From positions 1 to 24,883 of the forward strand of contig JBMORL010000027.1 of the NCBI GenBank assembly GCA_049322335.1: a stretch of 24,883 bases of DNA, written 5' to 3'. Origin of the DNA: JBMORL01 sp049322335 (lineage in GTDB: Bacteria; Bacteroidota; Bacteroidia; Flavobacteriales_D; UBA2798). A model generated the notes under the pieces. That model had not been told where the DNA came from and ran no database searches. It worked only from the letters and a program-made list of their open reading frames with translations. This document shows positions 7,114-15,481 of the stretch, piece by piece (position 1 is the stretch's first letter; every line of letters starts with the position of its first letter). The translations under genes were made by a program, and so were the position numbers.

Positions 7114-7448
7114 AATTTGCTGACAAAACAAAAAGCTTACAACATCTGTCCAAAAGTAATCGGGGAAGTGAGAATATAGACGTACCTGCGCCTGATAAAC
7201 ATTGGACACATCGGTAGTTTGTGTTCCTGCTTGTAAAAATATCATTTCTTAATTTTAAAATCAAGGCAATTTATTCTGATGTTCATCCGCTTGAAGGAGG
7301 TATATCAATTAAATACAGAATATAGCATGGAATAAATTAAACCTTTTGCATCGTTGTGTGTCAAAACCGCAAAAGGCAATGAAGTGGTAAACGGAGTGGT
7401 GTTTTCCACGGTTCTTTCGATTGTACATCAACTGAATAAAAAAACAAA
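7114..7448. other. 335-bp intergenic stretch with hairpin and decayed coding frames
   Basis: CCTTTTGC at 7342-7349 and GCAAAAGG at 7369-7376 form a perfect 8-bp stem with a 19-nt loop. A frame open from 7336 to a TGA at 7450-7452 reads VKTAKGNEVVNGVVFSTVLS and overlaps the next ATG as ATGA. It has no ATG, though a TTG at 7354 is possible; it may be the tail of a lost upstream gene. On the minus strand around 7130-7245 a frame reads IFLQAGTQTTDVSNVYQAQV, also gene-like but without a recognised family. AAGGAGGT near 7295 looks like a ribosome site but precedes no ORF. Confidence 0.4.
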
Positions 7449-9323
7449 ATGAAAAAAATAGTTACTTTCTGTATTTTTTTGTTCATAGCAGGCAGTATAA
7501 AATCCCAGGCCTATTATGTAGACGTAACTAATGGAAATGATACTTTTTCAGGATCCATGATACAGCCGTGGCAAAGACTGGACACCGCAATAAACCGTCT
7601 GTCTGCCGGTGATACTTTGTTTGTTCGCGCTGGTGATTATACCTACTTGGGACAAATAATAGTTCAAAAAAACGGAACTTCAGCACAGCCTGTTGTTATC
7701 AGCGGTTACCAGAATGAATACCCTTTGGTGCAAGGATTTACCATTGCCTATAGCAGTTGGCTGACTATCGAAAAAATTGATTTTAAAGGGCCCGAACAAA
7801 TTCCGGCAGGTTGGAGCGATATGGACACGGTTGTAATTGATAATCCTTCGATAACCATTGATCCGCTCGAAGCGTGGGACACACCACCATACAGAATTGA
7901 CAGTGTTCTGACAAAATATTCCACGTATGCGAATTTTTTTAATTATGGCTGGATAGCTGTTCCAACATGGGAGAGCAATAATTCTAATGGACTAAATATT
8001 TTAAATTGTACAAACATTCAGCTATTGAATAATAAGATTCATCATCATACGTATGGCGTAAGATTAAAAAATGAATCCAAAAATATAGCCATTATGAACA
8101 ATGAAATCCACCATTGCCTGGATGCGATATCAGCATTTTGTGCAACACCAACCTATATTTATTCTTTTGGCTATTCAACAATTTCAAATAATACCATTTA
8201 TCAGAGTTTCAGAAATGGTATCATGCTCAATTATGGAGCCCATCACTCAGTTATTGATAATAATTTTATAACCTTCACCGGACAAAATCATATCAGCACT
8301 TACAACCTCGATATTTTAAGTGATTCCGCGGGCTACAATACTATTTCAAATAATACACTGGCTTATGGCGGCTACTATGCCGAGTTTATGAAATACCCGG
8401 GCCCGTCCGGAATAAGTTTACACTCTCCTGGCCCAAATTGTATGGCTGTTGGGAATTTTATTGCATATCATTTTTCAAACGCCAGGGTAGGAAATAATCT
8501 TGTTGATGGTAACGGTATGATTTCTGACAACAACCCCAATGGAAGTGATTTTATAAATAATGTATGTTACCGGAACATGGGTAACGGAATTACCATTATA
8601 AAATCTAAAAACAACAAAATTATTCATAACACGATTCTTGAATCAGGCTATAATGATGTTACTTCCGTTTCAAGTGGTGTTGGTATTTCCATTATTGAAG
8701 CAGCAGATTCTTTGAATATTATTTCCAATAACATTTTGTATAATTCATCCCGCGGAGGTATCCTGGCTAAATCAGGAAATTTAAGTTCGCAGGCGTATAT
8801 TGATAATAATTTGTACTATTTTATTTCCGGTGCTCCATACGCTGGAGATCTTCCGGCTTTATATTACTCAACACCCTATTTATCTTTTGAAAATAATGCA
8901 ATAGCGGCCGATCCTTTTATTATGGACTCTCTTGGCCATTTAGCTTCCGGATCTCCCGCCCTGCTGGCCGGGGGAAATCTTTATTCCTATCCAACAGATA
9001 AAGACGGAATAAGCAGAAATAATCTTACTCCTTCTGTGGGCGCTTATGAAAATTCAATAACTACAGGTGTTGTTGAACCGGTTAGTTCCAATACAAATTT
9101 TAAAGTTTTTCCTAACCCGGTAAATAACATTCTTATTGTGGAAGCGATTGATATTGGTAATCCCGGGGAAGAAAATTTCTGTATTTACGATATTTCGGGA
9201 CGACTGATCATCTCTGAAACCTTCAATAGTTCAAAAATGAATTACTTAAGGCTAAATTCATTTAGTCCCGGAGTTTATGTTTATACATACGGTAGTTATT
9301 CCGGCAGGTTAGTGAAACAATGA
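7449..9323 (+). CDS. Right-handed parallel beta-helix protein with T9SS sorting domain
   Basis: A 624-residue secreted protein. It has a signal peptide (MKKIVTFCIFLFIAGSIKSQ), then YYVDVTNGNDTFSG...AGDTLFVRAGDY, the standard entry of DUF1565/pectate-lyase-like beta-helix proteins. Residues ~170-460 are rich in helix rungs (LLNNKIHHHTYGVRLKN, ISNNTIYQSFRNGIML, NKIIHNTILESGY), the Asn-ladder pattern of parallel beta-helix repeats. The last ~75 residues form a T9SS sorting domain (KVFPNPVNNILIVEA ... SFSPGVYVYTYG ... GRLVKQ). A role in binding or cutting polysaccharide is typical of the family, but no catalytic residues can be assigned. It probably stands as a single transcription unit. Confidence 0.92.
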   Translation: MKKIVTFCIFLFIAGSIKSQAYYVDVTNGNDTFSGSMIQPWQRLDTAINRLSAGDTLFVRAGDYTYLGQIIVQKNGTSAQPVVISGYQNEYPLVQGFTIAYSSWLTIEKIDFKGPEQIPAGWSDMDTVVIDNPSITIDPLEAWDTPPYRIDSVLTKYSTYANFFNYGWIAVPTWESNNSNGLNILNCTNIQLLNNKIHHHTYGVRLKNESKNIAIMNNEIHHCLDAISAFCATPTYIYSFGYSTISNNTIYQSFRNGIMLNYGAHHSVIDNNFITFTGQNHISTYNLDILSDSAGYNTISNNTLAYGGYYAEFMKYPGPSGISLHSPGPNCMAVGNFIAYHFSNARVGNNLVDGNGMISDNNPNGSDFINNVCYRNMGNGITIIKSKNNKIIHNTILESGYNDVTSVSSGVGISIIEAADSLNIISNNILYNSSRGGILAKSGNLSSQAYIDNNLYYFISGAPYAGDLPALYYSTPYLSFENNAIAADPFIMDSLGHLASGSPALLAGGNLYSYPTDKDGISRNNLTPSVGAYENSITTGVVEPVSSNTNFKVFPNPVNNILIVEAIDIGNPGEENFCIYDISGRLIISETFNSSKMNYLRLNSFSPGVYVYTYGSYSGRLVKQ

Positions 9324-9626
9324 ATCAATTCGCATAAACAAATTATAGATTGCGCAGGAGAGAGTAAAGAACAAAAACCCGCCAATCCTTTCCCGCACAG
9401 AATTCGACAGATAAAAAATCACATTTGTTAATACAAGCGTTTCGCTTGCGCGAAATTCATTATGCCTGTTTTGGTATTCCGTTTGGCATAAGTAAAAAAA
9501 ATGTATCTTCGGTCAGAGTTTTTGATAACATGCGGTAGTAGTGTAGTGCAAACCCCGTTCATAACAAACCTGTAAAACAATAATGCATGTATTGACACCG
9601 GTTTTCAAATGTAAACGTATCAGAAA
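9324..9626. other. 303-bp intergenic stretch with two hairpins and a candidate promoter
   Basis: Two adjacent perfect inverted repeats: CAAGCG (9434-9439) with CGCTTG (9443-9448), and TTATGCC (9460-9466) with GGCATAA (9485-9491). The second overlaps the -33 element of a candidate promoter, which is listed separately. Nothing else was recognised. Confidence 0.5.
9482..9511 (+). promoter_or_regulatory. Candidate promoter for the 9627-11294 operon
   Basis: TTTG at 9482-9485, an 18-nt spacer and TATCTTCG at 9504-9511 (one base off TAnnTTTG). The right half of the hairpin 9460-9491 covers the -33 element and could be an operator. It implies a leader of about 110 nt. Confidence 0.4.
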
Positions 9627-10040
9627 ATGAAAACTCATACGACCAACTATTTTAATACTTTTATCCTGGTTGCAGACGATTGTCCGGCTTCAGTTGGTGA
9701 AATACCACCTGTTAAAGACAAAAACAAAACAGTGGCCAATATACAGTTTGAAATGATCTTCAAAAACCCCTATAAGTATACTTCTGACGATGTAATATTC
9801 CGGGTTTATGTTGAAAAGAACAATATTCCAACAGCGGAGCATAAACAGGCAAGGGAAAAATTTTTCTCAAAAGGACAACCCTGTTTCAGATCTTCACCAT
9901 TAGCGAAAAGATATGGCTGGGGTATTCATAGCAACAGCGAAGGAAAAATCGCTATTTTCGGTGCAGATACCAAAGAATACAAAAAACTATCATCCGGCAA
10001 AAGTTTAAAAATCGTGAAGGCTATGAAATCAGGTAAATAA
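9627..10040 (+). CDS. DUF6157 family protein
   Basis: 137 residues beginning MKTHTTNYFNTFILVADDCP and continuing GEIPPVK, TVANIQFEMI, NPYKYTSDDVIFRVY and CFRSSPLAKRYGWGIHSN, the layout I recall for DUF6157. This is a small cytoplasmic family found in many bacteria with no assigned reaction. The length is normal for the family and the start is fixed by the conserved MKTHTTNYFNTFI opening. It lies 7 nt before the next gene and probably heads a three-gene operon. Confidence 0.85.
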   Translation: MKTHTTNYFNTFILVADDCPASVGEIPPVKDKNKTVANIQFEMIFKNPYKYTSDDVIFRVYVEKNNIPTAEHKQAREKFFSKGQPCFRSSPLAKRYGWGIHSNSEGKIAIFGADTKEYKKLSSGKSLKIVKAMKSGK

Positions 10041-10047
10041 TCCGCAT

Positions 10048-10533
10048 ATGAATAAATCAATAACGTTGTTCCTGGTTGTAATTTCAGGTATGGCTTTTGG
10101 GCAAACTCAACCGGAAAAAAGAAAATCGGTTTATTTTGAACTTGCCGGCAGCGGAGGAATAGGATCTTGTAATTATGAAAAGGTTTTTTTGAAAAAAGAA
10201 AAAACTGAATTTACCTGGAGAGCCGGTTTAAGTTTTGCACCTATCGACAGGAATAACGGCACAGGCGTCATATTTCCATTGATGATTAATTCTGTGACAG
10301 GAAAAAATGCGCATAAATTAGAACTGGGCATAGGGCAGGGTATTACGGTTACAACAAAAGGAAATTTTTTTGCCCTTGCTATTGCGGCAATCGGATACCG
10401 TTACCAGCCCGAAAATAAAAAAATCTTTTACCGGGTAACATACACACCTCTTATTTCTTATATCGTAGACTTTCAGGTTCAGCAATGGGCAGGACTTAGT
10501 ATAGGCTATACGTTTAATCACAAACCGGAATGA
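10048..10533 (+). CDS. Exported probable outer-membrane beta-barrel protein (161 aa)
   Basis: A signal peptide (MNKSITLFLVVISGMAFGQ) precedes ~140 residues of alternating beta strands: SVYFELAGSGGIGSCNYEKVF, FTWRAGLSFAPID, KLELGIGQGITVT, FALAIAAIGYRYQ and a final WAGLSIGYTFN. The pattern suits a small beta barrel or outer-membrane-associated protein, although the C-terminus (HKPE) is not the classic aromatic end. The stop overlaps the next start as ATGA, so the two are translationally coupled. Function unknown. Confidence 0.75.
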   Translation: MNKSITLFLVVISGMAFGQTQPEKRKSVYFELAGSGGIGSCNYEKVFLKKEKTEFTWRAGLSFAPIDRNNGTGVIFPLMINSVTGKNAHKLELGIGQGITVTTKGNFFALAIAAIGYRYQPENKKIFYRVTYTPLISYIVDFQVQQWAGLSIGYTFNHKPE

Positions 10534-11294
10534 AAAAAATTATATTTATATTTTTTTGCATTATTTTACTCAATAGTTGTAAAAAGGAAAAATATTTTAA
10601 CGGCCCCGATTTTTTTCAGGACGACTTTGAATCCTATGCTTCTGCCGGTGATTTGTTTCCGCCCGGAGATCAACGCTGGTCTCTTTCCCAGCTTACAAGA
10701 GATGAAAATAGTATGGCTGTTGACACTGCCCGTGTACATTCCGGAAACAAATCGTTAAAATTTACAGCTAAAAAGTCAGATAGCGGAGGGGCCTCCAAAT
10801 GCAGTATCGCAAAACAGAATATGGCTTTTTGGGAAGGTGAAACAGTGAGAATGACTGTATGGTATTTTATAGAAGGAACCAACTCACTTGAATGGTTGTT
10901 TTTAATGGATATGGAAGAACAGGCGGCTATAGGCGCGGGCCCGGGAATGCGGCTTGCTTTGGTAGAAAATAAGTTAAGAGTTGAATATAAATTTTATGAA
11001 AAAGACATAGTACAACCACCCGGACAGGAAATTAACTTTCCAAGAAATCAGTGGGTAGAAATTGTTTGGGAAGTTAAACTGTCGCGCAAAAATAAAGGAA
11101 CTGTTAAGCTGTGGCAGGACGGGCAGCTTATAATTGACAGCAAAAACAACAGAACACTTCCCAGGGACTTTTTGTATTTTCAGCAAGGCACAAAAGGAAT
11201 GTATAGCAGTTGTGAAATCGGTATTACGGCAAATTCAGACGACAGCGACCTGGTAATTTGGGCAGATGACATAAAATTTGAAAAAGTAAACTGA
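10530..11294 (+). CDS. Lipoprotein with polysaccharide-lyase-like (concanavalin-type) domain
   Basis: A 254-residue lipoprotein: MKKIIFIFFCIILLNSC ends in a lipobox (LNSC) with lipidated Cys17. The mature part reads FFQDDFESYASAGDLFPPGDQRWSL, then SGNKSLKFTAKK, VRMTVWYFIEGT, NQWVEIVWEVKLS, GTVKLWQDGQLI and a final LVIWADDIKFEKVN. That is the order of strands in concanavalin-like heparin-lyase/PL20-like domains. Such domains bind or cleave sugars; catalytic residues are not certain here. It overlaps the preceding gene by 4 nt (ATGA). Cell-surface placement next to a probable barrel protein suggests a carbohydrate-binding unit, but no SusC/SusD pair is present. Confidence 0.8.
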   Translation: MKKIIFIFFCIILLNSCKKEKYFNGPDFFQDDFESYASAGDLFPPGDQRWSLSQLTRDENSMAVDTARVHSGNKSLKFTAKKSDSGGASKCSIAKQNMAFWEGETVRMTVWYFIEGTNSLEWLFLMDMEEQAAIGAGPGMRLALVENKLRVEYKFYEKDIVQPPGQEINFPRNQWVEIVWEVKLSRKNKGTVKLWQDGQLIIDSKNNRTLPRDFLYFQQGTKGMYSSCEIGITANSDDSDLVIWADDIKFEKVN

Positions 11295-11342
11295 TTAGGA
11301 TACAACTATTACGAACACCAATGGTAAGCATAGCAATAAATT

Positions 11343-11438
11343 ATTAAATTTACGCTGCTGTAATTCTCTTATTAAAACAAACGACTATATCCGTGTATAT
11401 TCGTTTGAAAACGGGGAGTGGCGGCTATACGCTAGTTA
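11343..11438 (+). repeat. Leader repeat, copy 2 (attI-like end of cassette array 2)
   Basis: Second copy of the leader at 4415-4513; positions 11396-11438 match 4471-4513 exactly over 43 bp and the rest is similar. The -7-like TAAATTTA (11345-11352) is kept, but the TTTG found 22 nt upstream of it in copy 1 is absent here. Identity ends at the start of the cassette, GTTATAAGCC. Confidence 0.75.
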
Positions 11439-12532
11439 TAAGCCATTTTAGAAGAACCGTGCACACAAGAAAACTGACCATATTAATCCTTACAGTTGCG
11501 ACTTTAATAAGTTGTGCTGCTGGACTGACTTCGCAACCGAGGCAATCAATTTATCTGTTCAAAGACAAGGACGGACTTTATTCTTACGACCCCAAAACAG
11601 ATAAAGAAACAATTATTTTTAAGGCTACGGACAAACAAGTATTTCTTGACGAACCTTTAAAAATATCTGGTGACACTTTGACTTTTGGTATTAAGGGAGA
11701 ATTAGTTTTTGCCGAAACATCGCCATCAGAATCAGGAGGAGAACGATATTTCAATGAGTATTATTCCGTTGATCTGAAAACCGGAAAAAGTTGGTTATCC
11801 CAAAAAATACTTTACGAAGTAATTGGACATTCAACATTGAATGTAAAAACTCTTTCATTTGACATCAACGGCAAACAAAATGTTGTCTTAGACACATCAA
11901 TGATTTATCAAGGGTCCTCTTCGACTTCAAAAGGAGTTTCTTATAATAGCTTCAAACCGAGATTTTTTTCAAAACAATCTTTAGGCGACAAATCTGTTTT
12001 TTCACTTCGTGGCAGTGTTTATTACACAGACAAATCTGACACCACATTATTAGTTGAATACAAAGGACATTTTGACCCCAAGTTTGGTAGCGGTTATTTT
12101 CAACCACAGCTTGACCCCACAGGACAGTATGCGGTTTTCCGGTATTTGCCAGGCTTTATGAATTTCAAAGAAGACGCTTCATTACAAAAGGTAAACATTC
12201 AGACAAAGAAAATAGAGATATTAAAAACTGGCGATTTTAACAATCCAACGTTTTCTGCTGACGGAAAATTCATTTTGTTTAGCCGTGACCAAAAAGAAGG
12301 GAAATTAAATACATGGATTAGTAAAATTTACTTGCTTGACTTGACGACATTGAAAGAACAAAAAATTGGTAACGCATATTCAGCACAATGGGGACAATAA
12401 AAACGGCTTATAACAGCACCTACCCAAAAGTGGCGGTTCAGTGGTTAAATCAATCTTTGTGCTTCTATCAAAGTTTGTGTTTGGTTGACAGCGAAGTGCT
12501 CCGAAATCGCCACCTTCGGGTAGCTGCATAAC
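11435..12532 (+). mobile_element. Integron-like cassette (array 2, first cassette)
   Basis: The cassette begins with GTTATAAGCC (11435-11444), and its exact complement GGCTTATAAC (12405-12414) lies 4 nt after the stop of the enclosed ORF. The attC-like hairpin follows and closes with ATAAC. Length about 1.1 kb with one ORF in the same direction. A further cassette seems to start with GTTGGTAACAACC at 12533. Confidence 0.65.
11459..12400 (+). CDS. Cassette-borne lipoprotein with TolB/WD40-like propeller repeats
   Basis: The GTG at 11459 gives a clean lipoprotein signal, M-HTRKLTILILTVATLISC, with lipobox LISC and lipidated Cys19. An upstream in-frame ATG at 11393 lies inside the leader repeat and would add 22 residues encoded by the recombination site, so it is rejected. 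The mature ~295 residues hold propeller-like segments: SIYLFKDKDGLYSYDPKTDKE near the N-terminus, QYAVFRYLPGF, and a PD40-type NPTFSADGKFILFSRDQ near the C-terminus, followed by IYLLDLTTLKEQKIG. It is probably a periplasm-facing or surface protein; its ligand is unknown. It fills its cassette almost completely. Confidence 0.8.
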   Translation: MHTRKLTILILTVATLISCAAGLTSQPRQSIYLFKDKDGLYSYDPKTDKETIIFKATDKQVFLDEPLKISGDTLTFGIKGELVFAETSPSESGGERYFNEYYSVDLKTGKSWLSQKILYEVIGHSTLNVKTLSFDINGKQNVVLDTSMIYQGSSSTSKGVSYNSFKPRFFSKQSLGDKSVFSLRGSVYYTDKSDTTLLVEYKGHFDPKFGSGYFQPQLDPTGQYAVFRYLPGFMNFKEDASLQKVNIQTKKIEILKTGDFNNPTFSADGKFILFSRDQKEGKLNTWISKIYLLDLTTLKEQKIGNAYSAQWGQ

Positions 12533-12545
12533 GTTGGTAACAACC
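12405..12545 (+). repeat. attC-like recombination site of array 2
   Basis: Order: GGCTTATAAC (12405-12414), spacer A, left arm 12416-12435, a ~72-nt inner region, right arm 12508-12527, ATAAC, then GTTGGTAACAACC (12533-12545). The arms pair at 17 of 20 positions. The one-base left spacer and AnAAC right spacer are the same as in the site at 5549-5742, and the GCACC at the base of the left arm recurs at 6395. This fixes a family consensus independent of arm sequence. Confidence 0.7.
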
Positions 12546-12601
12546 ATAACGAACGACAGGAAACATAAACAACCGGACATTTAAAAATTAACAACCAAGG
12601 A

Positions 12602-13525
12602 ATGATGAAAGCTGTTATTTGCACGAAATACGGATTGCCTGAGGTCTTGAAAATACAAGAGGTCGCAAAACCCATTCCAAAAGACAACGAAATACTTGTC
12701 AAAATAATCGCAACGGCAGTAAATTCAGGTGATGTAAGAGTTCGGGGACTGGCAGTTGAAGGATTTTTGAAAATAATAATGCGATTGGTTTTGGGATTTT
12801 CTAAACCAAGAAAGCCCGTTTTAGGAACAGTTTACGCAGGTAGTATTGAAAGCACAGGTAGTAAAGTATCAAGGTTTAAAACAGGAGACAACGTGTTTGG
12901 CATGACAGGCTTTAATTTTGGAACTTATGCAGAATATATTTCCGTTAAAGAAAACAGCAATGTTTTATTTATGCCTGAAAACGCCACTTTTGAAGAAGCC
13001 GTATCATTAATTTTTGGCGGACAAACCGCAATCTGTTTTTTAGAGAAAGTAAAAATATCAGGAAGAGAAAAACCAAAAGTATTGATCATTGGTGCGACAG
13101 GCGCTGTAGGTTCAGCAGCAATACAAATCGCTCAATACTATGGAGCTGATGTTACTGTAGTTTGTAGTTCAGAGGGAAAATCATTGGTAGAAAGCCTGGG
13201 AATTTCAAAAATTATTCTGTACGACAAAGAGGATTTTATGAAACAAACCAATAAATTTGATATTATCTTTGATGCTGTCGGTAAAACAACAAAGAAACAA
13301 TGTAAGCAACTTTTAGAAAAGGGGGGTATTTATAAAACCGTTGGAGGTATGGAATATGCTTCAGAATCTCAAAAACAGTTGGAGTTAATTAAAGAACTTT
13401 ATGAGAAGGGTAAATTAAAAGCTGTAATTGACAAGACCTTTCCGCTCGATAAAGTGGTTGACGCTCACAAGTATGTTGATACAGGCAGAAAAAAGGGAAA
13501 TGTAATTTTAAAAATCAACGAATGA
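12602..13525 (+). CDS. MDR-family NAD(P)-dependent oxidoreductase (zinc-independent, quinone-reductase-like)
   Basis: A 307-residue medium-chain dehydrogenase/reductase. The N-terminal GroES-like domain (MKAVICTKYGLPEVLKIQEV ... ATAVNSGDVRVRG ... GTVYAGSIESTGSKVSRFKTGDNVFG) is followed by a Rossmann domain with the nucleotide motif GATGAVGSAAIQIA (Gly164-Gly170 region) and FDIIFDAVGK, and ends VDAHKYVDTGRKKGNVILKI. The catalytic-zinc ligands of classical alcohol dehydrogenases are absent, so a quinone or enone reductase is likely. Two ATGs are adjacent (12602, 12605); the family usually starts at MKA. It lies 57 nt after the word GTTGGTAACAACC and may be cassette cargo, but no complete closing site follows. 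Confidence 0.9.
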   Translation: MMKAVICTKYGLPEVLKIQEVAKPIPKDNEILVKIIATAVNSGDVRVRGLAVEGFLKIIMRLVLGFSKPRKPVLGTVYAGSIESTGSKVSRFKTGDNVFGMTGFNFGTYAEYISVKENSNVLFMPENATFEEAVSLIFGGQTAICFLEKVKISGREKPKVLIIGATGAVGSAAIQIAQYYGADVTVVCSSEGKSLVESLGISKIILYDKEDFMKQTNKFDIIFDAVGKTTKKQCKQLLEKGGIYKTVGGMEYASESQKQLELIKELYEKGKLKAVIDKTFPLDKVVDAHKYVDTGRKKGNVILKINE

Positions 13526-13593
13526 CAAGGCACCAGCCACCAACATCGGTTCGTAATGGCGGATGTCGTGTTTCCCTGGAAGATTTGAGCAAG

Positions 13594-13649
13594 GTTCAAC
13601 AGGAATTCTATTGAACTTTCGTCCTGAAAATCCGTCCTGTCGCCAGGAC
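13594..13649. repeat. Two hairpins downstream of the MDR gene
   Basis: An imperfect palindrome at 13594-13616 (GTTCAA...TTGAAC) is followed by GTCCTG (13634-13639) and CAGGAC (13644-13649) around TCGC, a perfect 6-bp stem. There is no T-tract after it on the plus strand, so a classical terminator is not supported. This 224-bp gap holds nothing else recognisable. Confidence 0.4.
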
Positions 13650-13749
13650 AAAAAACGTATAGCGCATGTTAAACGACTTCTAAGTATGACGAAAAACAGC
13701 AACCTACTCCCGAAGGTTATCGTGATAATTTTAAACAAAAACAAATAGT

Positions 13750-14208
13750 ATGAAAAAATTACAATTTAAAGTAAGCATCAATGCACCCGCGGCCGGGATT
13801 TATGATTTTATGCTTGGCATCAACAGTAAATCAACTTATGAGCAATGGACTTCTATGTTTAACCCGACATCTACCTATGAAGGAAGCTGGGACAAGGGAA
13901 ATAAAATCCTGTTTGTTGGAGTAGATGAGAAAGGAGAAAAGGGAGGCATGGTTTCAAGGATAGCTGAAAATATTCCCGGAAGGTTTGTTTCAATTCAACA
14001 TTATGGCCTTGTAAAAGAGGGAAAGGAAATTACAGAAGGACCCGAAGTGGAAAAATGGGCAAACGGATTTGAAAATTATACCTTCGAAGAAAATAATGGA
14101 ACTACAACCGTTATTGTTGACTTAGACATCACTGAAGAATTTTCAGATTATATGAACCAAACCTACCCAAAAGCGCTCGGTAAGTTGAAAGAAGTTTGTG
14201 AAAAGTAG
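13750..14208 (+). CDS. SRPBCC-fold (AHSA1/START-like) protein
   Basis: 152 residues with the SRPBCC layout: an opening strand (KKLQFKVSINAPAAGIYDFML), the helix-loop TYEQWTSMFNPTSTYEGSWDKGNKILFVG, strands GGMVSRIAENIPGRFVSIQHYG and ENYTFEENNGTTTVIVDLDI, and a long C-terminal helix (FSDYMNQTYPKALGKLKEVCEK). The family forms a hydrophobic ligand pocket; the ligand here is unknown. It is cytoplasmic, with no signal peptide. The next gene begins 21 nt downstream in the same direction. Confidence 0.88.
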   Translation: MKKLQFKVSINAPAAGIYDFMLGINSKSTYEQWTSMFNPTSTYEGSWDKGNKILFVGVDEKGEKGGMVSRIAENIPGRFVSIQHYGLVKEGKEITEGPEVEKWANGFENYTFEENNGTTTVIVDLDITEEFSDYMNQTYPKALGKLKEVCEK

Positions 14209-14229
14209 TAGCATCGTGAAATTATCAAT

Positions 14230-15462
14230 ATGAAAAACTATTTTATTTTATTCATGTGCCTTTTCATACTTTCCTGCTCAACAAAGGAGCCTGATTCTGA
14301 AAGTGCTGATTTGTCTTTAAGAATTGATTTAAATACCATATATGACAGTCCGGGCCAGGGGGCTTTGGTTCTCTATCCTATTTCAGAAATGGAGGATAGC
14401 CTGTACAGTAAAATTACATTTCCCGATTTATCCAAAATGAAGGATACAACTTTTGCACAAATATTTTTCACGGGTAAAAATCATTCTGCCATTGAAAATA
14501 GTATTTTGTTATTGATGGGAGACCATGCTTCCGAATCACCTTTTATCTGGGTGGACTACGATAACGATCTTGATTTTTCTGAAGTGAAGGAACCTCTTCG
14601 GTTTTCAGAAAATTTTATTGAAGTTTCTATACCTGATATGGAGAAACCCCGGTTGACTCACACTATACGGTTCCATAAACCTGATTCCAAAAGGAAGGCC
14701 GAAATAAAAGAATCGCTTGAATTGTATGTTTTAAAAGGAGAAAAGTATACTGATTTTTTCCTGGACGAACGCAGAAATATCAGGGTAGGAGACTTTGTCT
14801 ACAAGCAGGATTCTTTCAGAATTGGATTGATGGATTGGAATATAAACGGTTCTTACAGTGATTGGGGGACAGATCGGGTGGTAATCGGAGCGTATGGAGG
14901 CGACATAAGTGGCACAGACGAAGCTTCCGGTGCCGTTGTTCTCGATTCCATTACGTATTTCCAGGGAGGATCGTATGCTTTTGAAATAATGGAAGTGCCT
15001 GATAACGGCACATCGGTTTTAATTAAACCGGCTTTAGCAGATAAGATAGAAGATCGGATTACAAAAGGCGAAACTATTCCCGACTATGCATTTCAATTAT
15101 TTTCCGGCAAGAAAACATCTGTCTATAATTACCTCGATGGACATAAGTATTTATATCTTAGTTTCTGGGCGAGCTGGTGTTCCGGTTGTCGCCAGGAAGT
15201 GGAGGATTTAAAAAAAATTCATTCCGGTTATCCGGATAAGTTTACGATTGTGAGTTTAAATTATAATGAAGATGCAGAAAAAATAAAATCTTTTTTAGAT
15301 AAATATGATATCCAATGGCTGAATGGATACTCCACTACCGAAATCAACGAAGAATTATTTATACAGGGTTTGCCCAGGAATATACTGGTGGATCCCTCTG
15401 GCCGGATTTCTGAAATGAATATTCGTCCATCCGAACTATTAGAGCGGGCAGATCAGTTTTAA
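14230..15462 (+). CDS. Lipoprotein with C-terminal TlpA-like thioredoxin domain
   Basis: A 410-residue lipoprotein: MKNYFILFMCLFILSCS carries a lipobox (ILSC). Residues ~20-270 form an N-terminal region without a recognised family. Residues ~280-405 are a TlpA/AhpC-TSA-type thioredoxin fold: a GETIPDYAFQLFSGKKTSVYNY entry, YLYLSFWASWCSGCRQEVEDL with redox cysteines Cys317 and Cys320, then FTIVSLNYNEDAEKIKSFL and the cis-Pro segment IQGLPRNILVDPSGRI. It should act as a thiol-disulfide oxidoreductase in the periplasm. It is followed after 19 nt by another lipoprotein gene. Confidence 0.9.
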   Translation: MKNYFILFMCLFILSCSTKEPDSESADLSLRIDLNTIYDSPGQGALVLYPISEMEDSLYSKITFPDLSKMKDTTFAQIFFTGKNHSAIENSILLLMGDHASESPFIWVDYDNDLDFSEVKEPLRFSENFIEVSIPDMEKPRLTHTIRFHKPDSKRKAEIKESLELYVLKGEKYTDFFLDERRNIRVGDFVYKQDSFRIGLMDWNINGSYSDWGTDRVVIGAYGGDISGTDEASGAVVLDSITYFQGGSYAFEIMEVPDNGTSVLIKPALADKIEDRITKGETIPDYAFQLFSGKKTSVYNYLDGHKYLYLSFWASWCSGCRQEVEDLKKIHSGYPDKFTIVSLNYNEDAEKIKSFLDKYDIQWLNGYSTTEINEELFIQGLPRNILVDPSGRISEMNIRPSELLERADQF

Positions 15463-15481
15463 ATTTTAATATTCACATTCA

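Noticed and set aside
11393..11458. Upstream ATG for the cassette lipoprotein
   Set aside because: It lies in the leader repeat and would put 22 residues before a clean lipoprotein signal; the GTG at 11459 is preferred.
12380..12702. Minus-strand frames across the second attC-like site
   Set aside because: They overlap the hairpin and the ends of two well-supported plus-strand genes.
13539..13670. Full attC-like site after the MDR gene
   Set aside because: Only six bases match the cassette-start complement, and the following hairpins do not give the expected arm and AnAAC-GTT order.
13563..13748. 61-codon frame upstream of the SRPBCC gene
   Set aside because: It crosses two hairpins, shows no family features and has no supporting promoter.
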